DNA of 64,000 bases from Pseudomonas frederiksbergensis (GTDB lineage Bacteria > Pseudomonadota > Gammaproteobacteria > Pseudomonadales > Pseudomonadaceae), in the NCBI RefSeq assembly GCF_000802155.2, contig NZ_JQGJ02000017.1:1-64000 (forward strand), in the 5' to 3' direction. Numbering within the stretch: position 1 is the stretch's first letter; every line of letters starts with the position of its first letter. Position numbers and translations under genes: made by a program. Below the pieces are notes generated by a model. That model was not told the DNA's origin. It was given only the letters and a program-made list of their open reading frames with translations, and made no database searches. Positions 1 through 8,899 of the stretch are shown here, one piece after another.

Positions 1-91
1 GGATACCACGCTCATGGTGCGTGGTGTGTTGTTGTCGAGGGGAACCAGAGTGGCGCAGGGCGAAGGGCAGATACCATAGGTAAACCGTCCG

Positions 92-107
92 TTCTGAATA
101 TTCAGAA
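92..107. repeat. Perfect 16-bp palindrome TTCTGAATATTCAGAA
   Basis: The two 8-base halves are exact reverse complements. Its size and AT-rich centre are typical of an operator for a dimeric regulator. No gene for such a regulator is visible next to it, so the partner would be encoded to the left of the window. Confidence 0.5.
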
Positions 108-240
108 TCATCCTATTAAGGGGCTTTCCTATTCCTTAGGAAGTTGCCTACATGGAGCCGTTTTTTTGCGGATATAAGCGGGGGGAGGGATGTACTGGCC
201 GTGCTTGTTCGCCTTCAGACAGAGCTAAATCAGGTTCGCT

Positions 241-297
241 AAAACGCCCTGCATGACCCGCACAACGTGATTTGTGCAGGATTGTGCAGGGCGTTTT
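241..297. terminator. Stem-loop with 13-bp perfect arms
   Basis: AAAACGCCCTGCA (241-253) is repeated inverted at 285-297. A second nested inverted repeat (GCACAA 260-265, TTGTGC 272-277) lies inside the loop. The A-tract before and T-tract after the GC stem fit a bidirectional terminator, though the loop is longer than usual. It probably ends transcription of a gene outside the window. Confidence 0.5.
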
Positions 298-483
298 GCT
301 TGTTCCTGGGTTAATTTAATTGGCTGACGATGCGAGCATTCGCATCCACAAGGCCCGGTGCAGACGCTTGCTTGCGTGTGCACAAGAGAGCCCGATTAGC
401 CTGAGACCGTCTGCGATACCGAACCGATAACCCAACGGCAGATGGCTCGACCCTCATAACTCGATAACGATGCGGGCGTGCCC

Positions 484-954
484 ATGATTACCCTGAAACT
501 CAATGGAAAAGATCACCCACTGGATGTGACCGAGGACATGCCCCTGCTGTGGGCGATTCGAGACGTGGCCGGCTACAACGGCACCAAGTTCGGTTGTGGC
601 ATGGGCCTGTGTGGCGCCTGCACCATTCACATCGACGGTGCCCCGGCGCGCAGTTGCATCACGCCGATCGGCTCAGTGAAAGGCCAGAACATCAGCACCA
701 TCGACGCGCTTCACGTCGATCCGGTCGGGCAAGTGGTCCAGAAGGCCTGGCTCGACACCGCCGTCGCCCAGTGCGGTTACTGCCAGGGTGGGCAAATCAT
801 GTCCGCGACGGCGCTGCTCAAGACCAACCCCGACCCCAGCGACGAGCAGATCGAAGAAGCCATGGCTGGCAACATCTGCCGCTGCGGTACTTATAACCGG
901 ATCAAGACCGCGATCCGCCAGGCCTCCACTCACCTGAAGGAGGCCAAGGCATGA
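484..954 (+). CDS. (2Fe-2S)-binding small subunit of a molybdenum hydroxylase (IorA-like)
   Basis: This 156-residue protein carries the two [2Fe-2S] clusters that pass electrons out of a xanthine-dehydrogenase-family enzyme. The plant-ferredoxin-type cluster ligands are C38, C43, C46 and C58; the second, all-helical domain has C97, C100, C132 and C134. Length and cysteine pattern match the isoquinoline 1-oxidoreductase alpha-subunit type. I chose ATG 484 over GTG 478 because homologous proteins begin with a short lead into the LNG motif; neither has a good ribosome site. It overlaps the large-subunit gene by four bases (ATGA), so the two are translated together. The true substrate cannot be read from sequence. 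Confidence 0.93.
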   Translation: MITLKLNGKDHPLDVTEDMPLLWAIRDVAGYNGTKFGCGMGLCGACTIHIDGAPARSCITPIGSVKGQNISTIDALHVDPVGQVVQKAWLDTAVAQCGYCQGGQIMSATALLKTNPDPSDEQIEEAMAGNICRCGTYNRIKTAIRQASTHLKEAKA

Positions 955-3266
955 GCCGCCTGCCTGATGATTTCGTGCTGAGCAACCTCAGCCGCCGTGG
1001 TTTTCTCAAGGGCGCCAGTGCCACCGGCGTGCTGGTGCTGGCGGCCACATGGGGCCTGCCGGATGCCTTTGCCGAAGAGAAGAAGTTCGGCGCCGAGGGC
1101 ATGCCCCATGGCGCGGTCGATGATCCGAAGGTGTATGTCAGTATCGCCGCAGACGGCAGCGTGACGGTGATCTGCAATCGTTCGGAAATGGGCCAGGGCG
1201 TGCGCACCAGCCTGAGTATGGTAGTCGCCGACGAACTGGACGCCGACTGGGCGCTCGTCAAGGTCCAGCAGGCGCCAGCGGACGAAGCGCGTTTCGGCAA
1301 CCAGGACACCGACGGCTCGCGCAGCATGCGTCACTGGTACGAGCCGATGCGCCGTTGCGGTGCCGCTGCCCGGACCATGCTGGAATTGGCGGCCGCCGCA
1401 CAGTGGAAGGTGCCGGTGAGCGAATGCCGTGCGCAACTGCACAAAGTGGTGCACCAGCCTTCGGGTCGCGAGCTGGGTTATGGCGAATTGGCTGCCGCCG
1501 CCAGCGCCTTGCCAGTCCCGGGACGCGACAGCCTGCGCCTCAAGCAGCCGTCGGAGTTCCGCTATATCGGCAAGGAAGCGAGCCGCGCCATCGATGGTGC
1601 AGACATCGTCAACGGGCGCGCGGTTTTCGGCGCTGATGTGCATTTTGACGGCATGCTCTATGCCGTCATCGCGCGCCCGCCGGTCTATGGCGGCAAGGTC
1701 AAATCCGTGGACGGCAGCGCAGCGCTGAAAGTACCGGGCGTGGTCAAGGTGCTGCAGATCGAAGGGCGTCCGTTGCCCTCTGAGTTCCAACCCCTGGGCG
1801 GCGTCGCCGTGGTGGCAAAAAACACTTGGGCGGCGATCAAGGGCCGCGAAGCGCTGAAGATCGAATGGGACGATGGCCCGAACGCCCGCTATGACTCCAT
1901 CGCCTATCGCAAGGAATTGGAAGCGGCCGCTCTCAAGCCCGGGAAAGTCCTGCGCAGCACCGGTGATCTCGACGGTGCGCTGACCAAGGCGAGCTCGACG
2001 CTGGAGGCCTCGTATTACCTGCCGCACCTGTCCCAGTCCCCCATGGAACCGATGGTTGCCGTCGCCCGGTTCAAGGATGGCCAATGCGAAGCCTGGGCAC
2101 CGAGCCAGGCACCGCAGGTGACCCGTGAACGCGTGGCCGAGCGCCTGGGCATTCCTTTCGAGAAGGTCACGGTAAACATTACATTGTTGGGCGGCGGTTT
2201 CGGGCGCAAGTCCAAACCCGACTTCGTCGTCGAGGCGGCTGTGCTCGCCAAGGAATTCCCCGGCCAGGCCATACGGGTGCAATGGACCCGCGAGGACGAT
2301 ATCCATCACTCGTATTTCCACACCGTCTCGGCCGAATACCTGAAGGCCGGCCTGGACAAGGACGGCATGCCTGCCGCTTGGCTGCACCGCACCGTGGCCC
2401 CGACCATCACCGCTCTGTTCGCGCCGGGCATGACCCATGAAGCGCCGTTCGAGGTGGGGATGGGCGTGACGAACATGGCCTACGCCATCCCCAACATGCG
2501 CCTGGAAAACCCCGAGGCGGTGGCCCACACGCGGATCGGCTGGTACCGCTCGGTGTCGAACATTCCCCACGGTTTCGCGATCCAGAGCTTCATCGACGAA
2601 TTGGCCCACAAGGCCGGCCAGGACCCGCTGAAGTACCACCTCAAGTTGTTGGGCCCGGACCGCAAGATCGATCCAAACAGCCTCAACGACAGTTGGAACT
2701 ACGGCGAATCCCCCGAGCGCTATCCCATCGATACGGCGCGGATCCGCACCGTGCTGGAAACCGCCGCGAAGGCCGCCGAGTGGGGGCGTGAGCTACCCAA
2801 GGGGCGAGGATTGGGATTGGCGGTGCATTACAGCTTCGTCACTTACGTGGCGGCGGCACTCGAAGTCGAGGTCAAGGATGACGGCACGGTGATTGTGCAC
2901 AAGGCGGACATTGCCGTGGACTGCGGCCCGCAGATCAACCCTGAGCGCATCCGCTCGCAGTTCGAAGGCGCCTGCGTCATGGGCCTGGGCAATGCGATGG
3001 TTGGCGAAATCAGCTTCAAGGACGGCAAGGTGCAGCAGGACAATTTCCACATGTACGAAGTCGCGCGCATGTCCCTGGCGCCCAAGAAAGTGGCGGTGCA
3101 TCTGGTCACTCCGCCGGGCGAGGTGCCGTTGGGCGGTGTCGGCGAGCCGGGCGTACCGCCGATCGCGCCGGCCCTGTGCAACGCGATCTTCGCCGCCACC
3201 GGCAAGCGTATCCGCGATTTGCCCGTGCGTTATCAGCTGCAAGGCTGGCAACAGGCCAAAGCTTGA
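951..3266 (+). CDS. Molybdopterin-binding large subunit, xanthine dehydrogenase family (IorB-like)
   Basis: This 771-residue protein is the catalytic subunit that would hydroxylate an aldehyde or N-heterocycle at a molybdenum-cytosine-dinucleotide cofactor. A twin-arginine signal (SRRGFLK, residues 14-20, followed by a hydrophobic stretch and an A-x-A-like site) sends it folded to the periplasm, together with its small subunit. Near the C terminus the GVGEPG motif supplies the conserved catalytic glutamate. There is no gene for an FAD subunit nearby, so electrons probably leave through a cytochrome or the membrane rather than to NAD. Downstream XdhC and MobA-like genes serve its cofactor. Start is fixed by the ATGA overlap. 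Confidence 0.92.
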   Translation: MSRLPDDFVLSNLSRRGFLKGASATGVLVLAATWGLPDAFAEEKKFGAEGMPHGAVDDPKVYVSIAADGSVTVICNRSEMGQGVRTSLSMVVADELDADWALVKVQQAPADEARFGNQDTDGSRSMRHWYEPMRRCGAAARTMLELAAAAQWKVPVSECRAQLHKVVHQPSGRELGYGELAAAASALPVPGRDSLRLKQPSEFRYIGKEASRAIDGADIVNGRAVFGADVHFDGMLYAVIARPPVYGGKVKSVDGSAALKVPGVVKVLQIEGRPLPSEFQPLGGVAVVAKNTWAAIKGREALKIEWDDGPNARYDSIAYRKELEAAALKPGKVLRSTGDLDGALTKASSTLEASYYLPHLSQSPMEPMVAVARFKDGQCEAWAPSQAPQVTRERVAERLGIPFEKVTVNITLLGGGFGRKSKPDFVVEAAVLAKEFPGQAIRVQWTREDDIHHSYFHTVSAEYLKAGLDKDGMPAAWLHRTVAPTITALFAPGMTHEAPFEVGMGVTNMAYAIPNMRLENPEAVAHTRIGWYRSVSNIPHGFAIQSFIDELAHKAGQDPLKYHLKLLGPDRKIDPNSLNDSWNYGESPERYPIDTARIRTVLETAAKAAEWGRELPKGRGLGLAVHYSFVTYVAAALEVEVKDDGTVIVHKADIAVDCGPQINPERIRSQFEGACVMGLGNAMVGEISFKDGKVQQDNFHMYEVARMSLAPKKVAVHLVTPPGEVPLGGVGEPGVPPIAPALCNAIFAATGKRIRDLPVRYQLQGWQQAKA

Positions 3267-4237
3267 TGGACAGCGTTGACCTGAACGTATTGCGCAGCGT
3301 GCTGGAGTGGCGTCGCGCCGGGCAGCGGGTGGTGTTGTTCACCGTGGTCCAGACCTGGGGCACCGCGCCACGGCCTCCGGGGGCCATGTTGGCCCTGCGC
3401 GAGGATGGCGTGGTGATCGGTTCGGTGTCGGGCGGTTGTGTCGAGGATGACCTGATCGCCCGGCTGCACGACGGCCGCATCCCGGCGGACGGCCCACCGG
3501 TGCAGTTGATCACCTACGGCGTTACCCGCGAAGAGGCGGCGCGCTTCGGCCTGCCGTGTGGTGGCACCCTGCGCCTGACCGAAGAGCGGGTGGGCGATCC
3601 TGGTTGGGTCGCCGAACTGCTTGAGCGCTGCGAGGCCCACGAGATCGTTGCCCGTGAGCTGACGATCACCAGCGGCGACGTGATTCTGGCTGCTGCGAGC
3701 AAAACCGACGCCCTGGTGTTCGATGGGCAGGTGCTGCGGGCCATCTATGGTCCACGATGGCGGCTGCTGTTGATCGGCGCCGGGCAGCTGTCCCGCTACG
3801 TGGCGGAAATGGCCCGGTTGCTGGATTTCGAGGTGCTGATCTGCGATCCACGCAAGGAGTTCGTCTACGGTTGGGAGGAGCAGCATGGCCGCTTCGTTAC
3901 CGGCATGCCCGACGAAGCGGTGCTGAGCATCCAGACCGACGAGCGTACGGCCATTGTGGCCCTGACCCATGATCCACGCCTGGACGACATGGCGCTGCTG
4001 ACTGCCCTGGATTCCAAGGCTTTTTATGTAGGTGCCCTGGGCTCGCGGGTCAACAGCCAGAAGCGCCGGGATAACCTGGCTCAGCTAGGCTTGTCGGCAG
4101 CGGCCATCGAACGATTGCACGGCCCCATTGGCCTGCACATCGGTAGCCACACGCCGGCGGAGATCGCGTTGTCGCTGCTGGCGGAAATCGTCGCCATCAA
4201 GAATGGCGTGGAACTGCGGCAGAAAAAGCCGCTGTAG
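3266..4237 (+). CDS. XdhC family molybdenum-cofactor chaperone
   Basis: XdhC-type proteins bind the molybdenum cofactor, promote its sulfuration and insert it into the hydroxylase. This 323-residue protein has the N-terminal XdhC/CoxI domain (residues about 10-80, with WGTAPRPPGAML and SGGCVEDD) and a C-terminal Rossmann-like domain (LLIGAGQLSRYVAEMA, about residues 169-184; later HIGSHTPAEIALS). Its ATG shares one base with the stop of the large-subunit gene (TGATG), which supports this start over the longer reading upstream. It is the third gene of a four-gene operon and presumably acts only on the preceding enzyme. Confidence 0.9.
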   Translation: MDSVDLNVLRSVLEWRRAGQRVVLFTVVQTWGTAPRPPGAMLALREDGVVIGSVSGGCVEDDLIARLHDGRIPADGPPVQLITYGVTREEAARFGLPCGGTLRLTEERVGDPGWVAELLERCEAHEIVARELTITSGDVILAAASKTDALVFDGQVLRAIYGPRWRLLLIGAGQLSRYVAEMARLLDFEVLICDPRKEFVYGWEEQHGRFVTGMPDEAVLSIQTDERTAIVALTHDPRLDDMALLTALDSKAFYVGALGSRVNSQKRRDNLAQLGLSAAAIERLHGPIGLHIGSHTPAEIALSLLAEIVAIKNGVELRQKKPL

Positions 4238-4257
4238 GCCGTGGGCGAGGAGGGCTT

Positions 4258-4848
4258 GTGGGAGAGTCGATCGGTGTGATCATCCTGGCGGCGGGGGCGG
4301 GCAGCCGTTTCCGCCAGATCGCGGGCCGCGACAAAGATAAATTGCTCGCCGATTGCACGGGGCGTGACGGTGCCGTGCGATCGGTGATCGAGCAGGTGTT
4401 GGTGAATCTGCCTGCATCCCTGGAAAAGCGCGTGCTGGTGACGAGCCAGGATCGGCCACAAGCCATTCGCATGGCCCAGGTCTATGGGTGCGATTTCGTG
4501 GAACTGGATTCGCCCGGCCTGGGTGACAGCATCGCTGCCGGCGTAAAGGCTTGCCCGGACCTCGATGGCTGGCTGATGGTGCTGGGCGACATGCCCTTCA
4601 TCTTGCCGTCGAGCATCGAGCAGGTGGCGGCGGGGATCCGCGAAGATCGCATCAGCGTGCCGGTCCTTGCTGGGGAATATGGGCATCCGGTGGGATTTGG
4701 TCGTGGGTTTGGGTCGAAGCTGATGGCACTGACCGGGGATCGTGGTGCCAAGGCATTGTTTGCCGAGGCGCAGGTGCTTGAAGTGCCGGTGGATGATCCT
4801 GGCGTGACGTGGGATGTCGATGTGCCGGAGGCGCTGGCCTTTAAATAA
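4258..4848 (+). CDS. MobA-like nucleotidyltransferase (molybdenum cofactor cytidylyltransferase type)
   Basis: This 196-residue NTP-transferase has the glycine-rich nucleotide loop LAAGAGSRF at its start and the metal-binding LGDMPF motif near residue 105. In MocA-type enzymes this fold attaches CMP to molybdopterin, giving the cofactor form used by xanthine-dehydrogenase-family enzymes, which fits its place behind XdhC. The start is GTG 4258, preceded at a good distance by the strong site GAGGAGGG. The gene ends about 110 bases before the shared terminator with rne. CTP versus GTP preference is inferred from context only. Confidence 0.85.
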   Translation: MGESIGVIILAAGAGSRFRQIAGRDKDKLLADCTGRDGAVRSVIEQVLVNLPASLEKRVLVTSQDRPQAIRMAQVYGCDFVELDSPGLGDSIAAGVKACPDLDGWLMVLGDMPFILPSSIEQVAAGIREDRISVPVLAGEYGHPVGFGRGFGSKLMALTGDRGAKALFAEAQVLEVPVDDPGVTWDVDVPEALAFK

Positions 4849-4960
4849 AAGCCTCTGGATGGACAGTGATTGTGCGCTGGGCTGTGAATCCGACAATGAA
4901 TCTTCATGAAGCTAAGTGTTGTGCCAGGTCTCAGCGCTTGTGGATAAGCCCAAAGGCATA

Positions 4961-4997
4961 AAAAAGCCCCACCTGGCATTACCAGGCGGGGCTTTTT
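4961..4997. terminator. Bidirectional intrinsic terminator between the MobA-like gene and rne
   Basis: A 16-base arm (4961-4976) and its inverse (4982-4997) form a nearly perfect stem with a six-base loop, flanked by A5 on the left and T5 on the right. It can stop transcription from both converging directions. Confidence 0.9.
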
Positions 4998-5011
4998 ACT
5001 GGGCGGTGGAA

Positions 5012-8000
5012 TCAGGCGTGAGGTTTAGGCTCGTGCTCTTTTTCCAGGGCTTCAGTGTGACGCGGTGCGACTTCTTCAGCGGTGGGCTGAGGTTCGTCGA
5101 ACGCCGGGGCTGGTTCGGCTGGGGTTTCAGCGACCGGGGCAGGGGCTGCCTCGGTGACTTCTTCCACGACCGGAGCCGGTTCGGCAGCAGGCGCTTGAGC
5201 GGCGGCAGCGGCAGCTTGTTCGGCTTCCTTCTGCAGGCGCTCGGCTTCACGCTTGCGACGACGTACTTCACGCGGATCGTTTGGAGCGCGACCGTTCGGG
5301 GTCAAGGCGCTGACAGGTGCAGGCTCTTCAACCGGGGCAGGTGCCTCGGCGACCACCGGGGCTTCGACCACCGGAGCAGGCTCGATCACCTCTGGCTCGA
5401 CTGCTTTCACAGGCTCTGGTGTAGGCTCGGGCTCGACAACAGGGGCTGGTGCGGCTGGCTCAGCTGTCCAGTTGAACGCAGTCTGCTCCTCGCGGGCAGG
5501 CTCTGGTGCCTTTTCCTCAGCCGGTGCTTCGACGATCGGTTCGGCAGCAACCACTGGCGCCTCGACGATCGGTGCAGGCTCGGCAGCGATTTCAGCGTCA
5601 GGTTGGGCTTCACGTGCCGGTGCCAGTTCCACTTCTGGCGAAGCGGTGGCTTCTACCGGCGCAGTGGATTCGACGACAGGCGCTTCAACCGGCGCGCTTT
5701 CCACCGTGGCGGTAGCGCGTTCGGCTTGTTCGTGAGCCTGGGCTTCGGCCGGGGCGCTGATCGCGCTGCTGGCAACGGCCGCAGTCACGGCCAGGCCGGC
5801 GGCGAGGTCCGCAGCGCTTGGCGCTTCGGCGTTCTCGGTGGACTCGGATTCTTCCGAGCCTTCGATCACGTTGCCGTTGGCGTCGCGCTGGCGCTCACGA
5901 CGGTTGCTGCGACGACGCTGGCCACGGGAGCGGCGACGTGGACGATCGCCTTCGGCGGTGTCCTGGCCGTCTTCCTGCAACTGCTCTTCGGTGTTCAGCA
6001 CTTCTTCTTCGCTGGCAGCGGCGGCTGCCTGCTCGGCGCGAGGCTGGCGTTCTTCCCGTGGCGGACGCGGTGCGCGTTCTTCGCGAGGCTGGCGGGCCGG
6101 ACGCTCTTCAGCAGTGGCAGCAGCGGCCGGGGCAGCATCCAGTGGCTCGCGCAGTTCCCGAACACGTTCCTCACGCTCGCCACGTGGCTTGCGGTCTTCA
6201 CGCGGTGCGCGCGGCTGGCGTTCTTCACGCGGCGGACGCGGCGCGCGTTCTTCGCGGGCTACGGCTGGCGCTTCCTCACGGACTTCGCGAGGCTGGCGTT
6301 CTTCACGCGGCTCACGTGGTGCGCGTTCTTCACGGGGTGCACGTTCTTCGCGAGGCTTGCGTTCTTCGTCGCGACGACCATTGCGGTTGCGGGTCTGCTG
6401 GCGACCGTTGCGACGCTCTTCGTTGCGGGCCGGACGCTCGGAGGCAGCAGGCTTGGCGACGGCGGCCGGGGCAGCCGGTTCTTCCTTGGTGGCGAACAGG
6501 CTGACCAGCGATTTCACCAAGCCTTTGAACAGGCTCGGTTCCGGGGCTGCGGCTGGAGCGGCAACCGGAGCGGCCACTTCGGTCGGGACCGGAGCGTTGG
6601 CGCGGGCCGGAGCGGTCTTGACCGCTGCTTCCTGGCGAACCAGTGTACGGGTGGCGGCGGCCGGCTGGACGTCTTCGACTTCAGCAGCGGCAGCAGCGAT
6701 CTCGTAGCTGGACTGGTTGGTGTGGGCTTCCGGGCTGTCATCGCGCAGGCGCTGCACTTCGAAGTGCGGTGTCTCGAGATGATCGTTCGGCAGGATAACG
6801 ATGCGGGCGCGGGTACGCAGTTCGATCTTGGTGATCGAGTTGCGTTTTTCGTTGAGCAGGAACGCGGCAACCGGGATCGGCACTTGGGCGCGGACTTCGG
6901 CGGTGCGGTCCTTCAGGGCTTCTTCTTCGATCAGGCGCAGGATCGCCAGGGACAGCGATTCAACGTCACGGATGATGCCGGTGCCGCTGCAGCGTGGGCA
7001 CACGATGCCGCTGCTTTCGCCCAGGGATGGGCGCAGGCGCTGACGGGACATTTCCAGCAGGCCGAAGCGCGAGATACGGCCAACCTGAACGCGGGCGCGG
7101 TCGGCTTCCAGGCATTCACGGACTTTCTCTTCCACGGCGCGCTGGTTCTTGGCCGGGGTCATGTCGATGAAGTCGATGACGATCAGGCCGCCGATGTCGC
7201 GCAGGCGCAACTGACGGGCGATTTCTTCGGCGGCTTCAAGGTTGGTCTGCAGGGCGGTTTCTTCGATGTCGCTGCCTTTGGTGGCGCGCGCCGAGTTGAT
7301 GTCGATGGACACCAGGGCTTCGGTCGGATCGATGACGATGGAACCGCCGGACGGCAGCTCGACGACGCGCTGGAAGGCGGTCTCGATCTGGCTTTCGATC
7401 TGGAAGCGGTTGAACAGCGGAACGCTGTCTTCGTAGAGCTTGATCTTGCTGGCGTACTGCGGCATCACCTGGCGGATGAAGGTCAGGGCTTCGTCCTGGG
7501 CTTCGACGCTGTCGATCAGCACTTCGCCGATGTCCTGGCGCAGGTAGTCGCGGATGGCGCGGATGATCACGTTGCTTTCCTGGTAGATCAGGAACGGCGC
7601 GGAACGATCCAGCGAGGCTTCTTTGATGGCAGTCCACAGTTGCAGCAGGTAGTCGAGGTCCCACTGCATCTCTTCGCTGCTGCGGCCCAGGCCGGCAGTG
7701 CGCACGATCAGGCCCATGTCGGCAGGTGCGACCAGGCCGTTGAGGGCTTCACGCAATTCGTTGCGCTCTTCGCCTTCGATGCGACGAGAAATGCCGCCGG
7801 CACGTGGGTTGTTAGGCATCAGGACCAGGTAACGGCCGGCGAGGCTGATGAAGGTGGTGAGGGCTGCGCCCTTGTTGCCACGTTCTTCTTTTTCGACCTG
7901 GACGATGACTTCCTGGCCTTCGCTCAGGACGTCCTTGATGTTGACGCGACCTTCAGGGGCTTTCTTGAAATATTCGCGGGAGATTTCTTTGAGGGGCAGG

Positions 8001-8200
8001 AAGCCGTGGCGCTCGGAGCCGAAATCGACAAAGGCAGCCTCAAGGCTTGGTTCGATGCGAGTAATCCGGCCTTTATAGATGTTGGCCTTCTTCTGCTCGC
8101 GTGCACCGGATTCGATATCCAGGTCGTAGAGGCGCTGGCCGTCTACCAGTGCAACACGCAACTCTTCGGGTTGAGTTGCGTTAATCAGCATTCTTTTCAT
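5012..8200 (-). CDS. rne: Ribonuclease E
   Basis: RNase E starts most mRNA decay and processes rRNA and tRNA; it is the scaffold of the degradosome. The 1062-residue protein has the N-terminal S1 RNA-binding region (about 35-120), the DNase I-like catalytic core with the two metal aspartates in SIDINSA and VIDFIDM (near 303 and 346), and the zinc-link cysteines CPRC (about 404-407). The C-terminal half (from about 520) is disordered: an arginine-rich stretch of repeated REER/PRE units, then Ala-Pro-Glu-Val-rich sequence. I start it at MKRMLINATQ (ATG 8200), as in known RNase E proteins, rather than at an upstream in-frame ATG. Confidence 0.97.
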   Translation of the reverse strand: MKRMLINATQPEELRVALVDGQRLYDLDIESGAREQKKANIYKGRITRIEPSLEAAFVDFGSERHGFLPLKEISREYFKKAPEGRVNIKDVLSEGQEVIVQVEKEERGNKGAALTTFISLAGRYLVLMPNNPRAGGISRRIEGEERNELREALNGLVAPADMGLIVRTAGLGRSSEEMQWDLDYLLQLWTAIKEASLDRSAPFLIYQESNVIIRAIRDYLRQDIGEVLIDSVEAQDEALTFIRQVMPQYASKIKLYEDSVPLFNRFQIESQIETAFQRVVELPSGGSIVIDPTEALVSIDINSARATKGSDIEETALQTNLEAAEEIARQLRLRDIGGLIVIDFIDMTPAKNQRAVEEKVRECLEADRARVQVGRISRFGLLEMSRQRLRPSLGESSGIVCPRCSGTGIIRDVESLSLAILRLIEEEALKDRTAEVRAQVPIPVAAFLLNEKRNSITKIELRTRARIVILPNDHLETPHFEVQRLRDDSPEAHTNQSSYEIAAAAAEVEDVQPAAATRTLVRQEAAVKTAPARANAPVPTEVAAPVAAPAAAPEPSLFKGLVKSLVSLFATKEEPAAPAAVAKPAASERPARNEERRNGRQQTRNRNGRRDEERKPREERAPREERAPREPREERQPREVREEAPAVAREERAPRPPREERQPRAPREDRKPRGEREERVRELREPLDAAPAAAATAEERPARQPREERAPRPPREERQPRAEQAAAAASEEEVLNTEEQLQEDGQDTAEGDRPRRRSRGQRRRSNRRERQRDANGNVIEGSEESESTENAEAPSAADLAAGLAVTAAVASSAISAPAEAQAHEQAERATATVESAPVEAPVVESTAPVEATASPEVELAPAREAQPDAEIAAEPAPIVEAPVVAAEPIVEAPAEEKAPEPAREEQTAFNWTAEPAAPAPVVEPEPTPEPVKAVEPEVIEPAPVVEAPVVAEAPAPVEEPAPVSALTPNGRAPNDPREVRRRKREAERLQKEAEQAAAAAAQAPAAEPAPVVEEVTEAAPAPVAETPAEPAPAFDEPQPTAEEVAPRHTEALEKEHEPKPHA
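6020..6370 (-). repeat. Degenerate tandem repeats in the arginine-rich region of rne
   Basis: This part of rne encodes repeated units of the kind PREERAPREERQPR. At the DNA level it is a run of imperfect repeats of roughly 24-33 bases. In the protein it is a highly charged, unstructured segment of the degradosome scaffold that is expected to bind RNA. Such repeats may change copy number between strains. Confidence 0.75.
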
Positions 8201-8836
8201 GTAGTACCGTCGGTTTCCGGGCTGCCGGAAACGGCGTTCGGCACACACGACTTCTCACGGTCGGTGTCAGGTGCGTCCTGGCGATGGCAGTGCCATTCCA
8301 GTGTCCAGCGAGTTCGGCCCAATGATGGCGAAGTCGCGACGGACGCGTCCTGCTTGCTGGTACTCAAGCACTCAGTCAGGAGGAGGAATCAACCGGCGCC
8401 TGTGGACGAGATGAAGCGTCTAAATATAAGCCTAGTGCTACACAGTCCGACGGTTGTACATCTCCACCCTACACGTATCCCTGATAATTCGGGTGCTGCC
8501 GCGCGCAGAATCCGCAGCGGGTTGGCATTTACCGTGAGCTCCGAAAGGGGAGGTCACGCATCATGGCTAATTTAGGCGTTGTTTCCGAAGCTCTCGCTCG
8601 GGGTCGTTCCCGGGTGACTGCACTTTGTGAACTGGCCGTGAATGTGGCGCGCAAGGCGAGTCAGAACTCTGCTTTGCGGCGTATTTCAGGCCTCATGTCA
8701 CCTGCGCTCGTTACACCTGCAAACTCTACCGTTACGTAGCGAAAGCCCCGTAGGACGGCCTCTCGTCCTCGTGAATTGCGTTGGTCAGGGCCGGTTTTTG
8801 ACCGCTGGTCCACTGTCCAGCCACTTTTGGCGGCGT
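8201..8836 (-). promoter_or_regulatory. Long 5' leader of rne
   Basis: Between the predicted rne transcription start (about 8836) and the rne ATG lie some 635 untranslated bases. They contain good hairpins on the rne strand, for example arms 8213-8220/8225-8232 with a four-base loop and an imperfect stem at 8278-8301. RNase E is known to control its own mRNA by cutting a structured 5' leader, so this leader is the likely place for autoregulation. No gene on either strand in this 690-base gap is convincing. Confidence 0.65.
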
Positions 8837-8841
8837 TCGCG

Positions 8842-8870
8842 ACTATAGCAGCAATGATTAAGTGCTTCAA
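8842..8870 (-). promoter_or_regulatory. Sigma-70 promoter of rne
   Basis: On the minus strand TTGAAG (8870-8865) and TATAGT (8847-8842) are separated by exactly 17 bases. This is a strong housekeeping promoter match and places the start of transcription near 8836. Confidence 0.75.
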
Positions 8871-8892
8871 TTCCATAAAAAATTGTTATGAT
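8864..8892 (+). promoter_or_regulatory. Promoter of rluC, giving a leaderless or nearly leaderless mRNA
   Basis: A good -10 box TATGAT (8887-8892) lies so close to the gene that transcription should begin at about 8899-8900, which is the A of ATG 8900. The -35 region would overlap the -35 box of the oppositely directed rne promoter. The -35 match is weak. Confidence 0.5.
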
Positions 8893-8899
8893 CGCCGCC

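Larger units (their letters stand above)
1..483. other. Non-coding start of the window
   Basis: I see no convincing gene in this stretch. It contains a perfect 16-bp palindrome (92-107) and a terminator-like stem-loop (241-297), which suggest the promoter or tail of a gene lying to the left of the window. No clear sigma-70 promoter for the oxidoreductase genes that start at 484 could be recognised. Confidence 0.5.

Noticed and set aside
930..2639. Frame of 569 codons opposite the molybdopterin subunit
   Set aside because: Antisense shadow, His/Arg-rich, no domain.
6020..6370. Possible CRISPR or mobile repeat
   Set aside because: The repeats are in frame with rne and encode its charged linker; there are no unique spacers.
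4916..8575. Open frame of 1219 codons opposite to rne
   Set aside because: It mirrors the rne codons on the other strand; its composition (Arg/Phe/Gly-rich low complexity) matches no family, and high G+C makes such antisense frames common.
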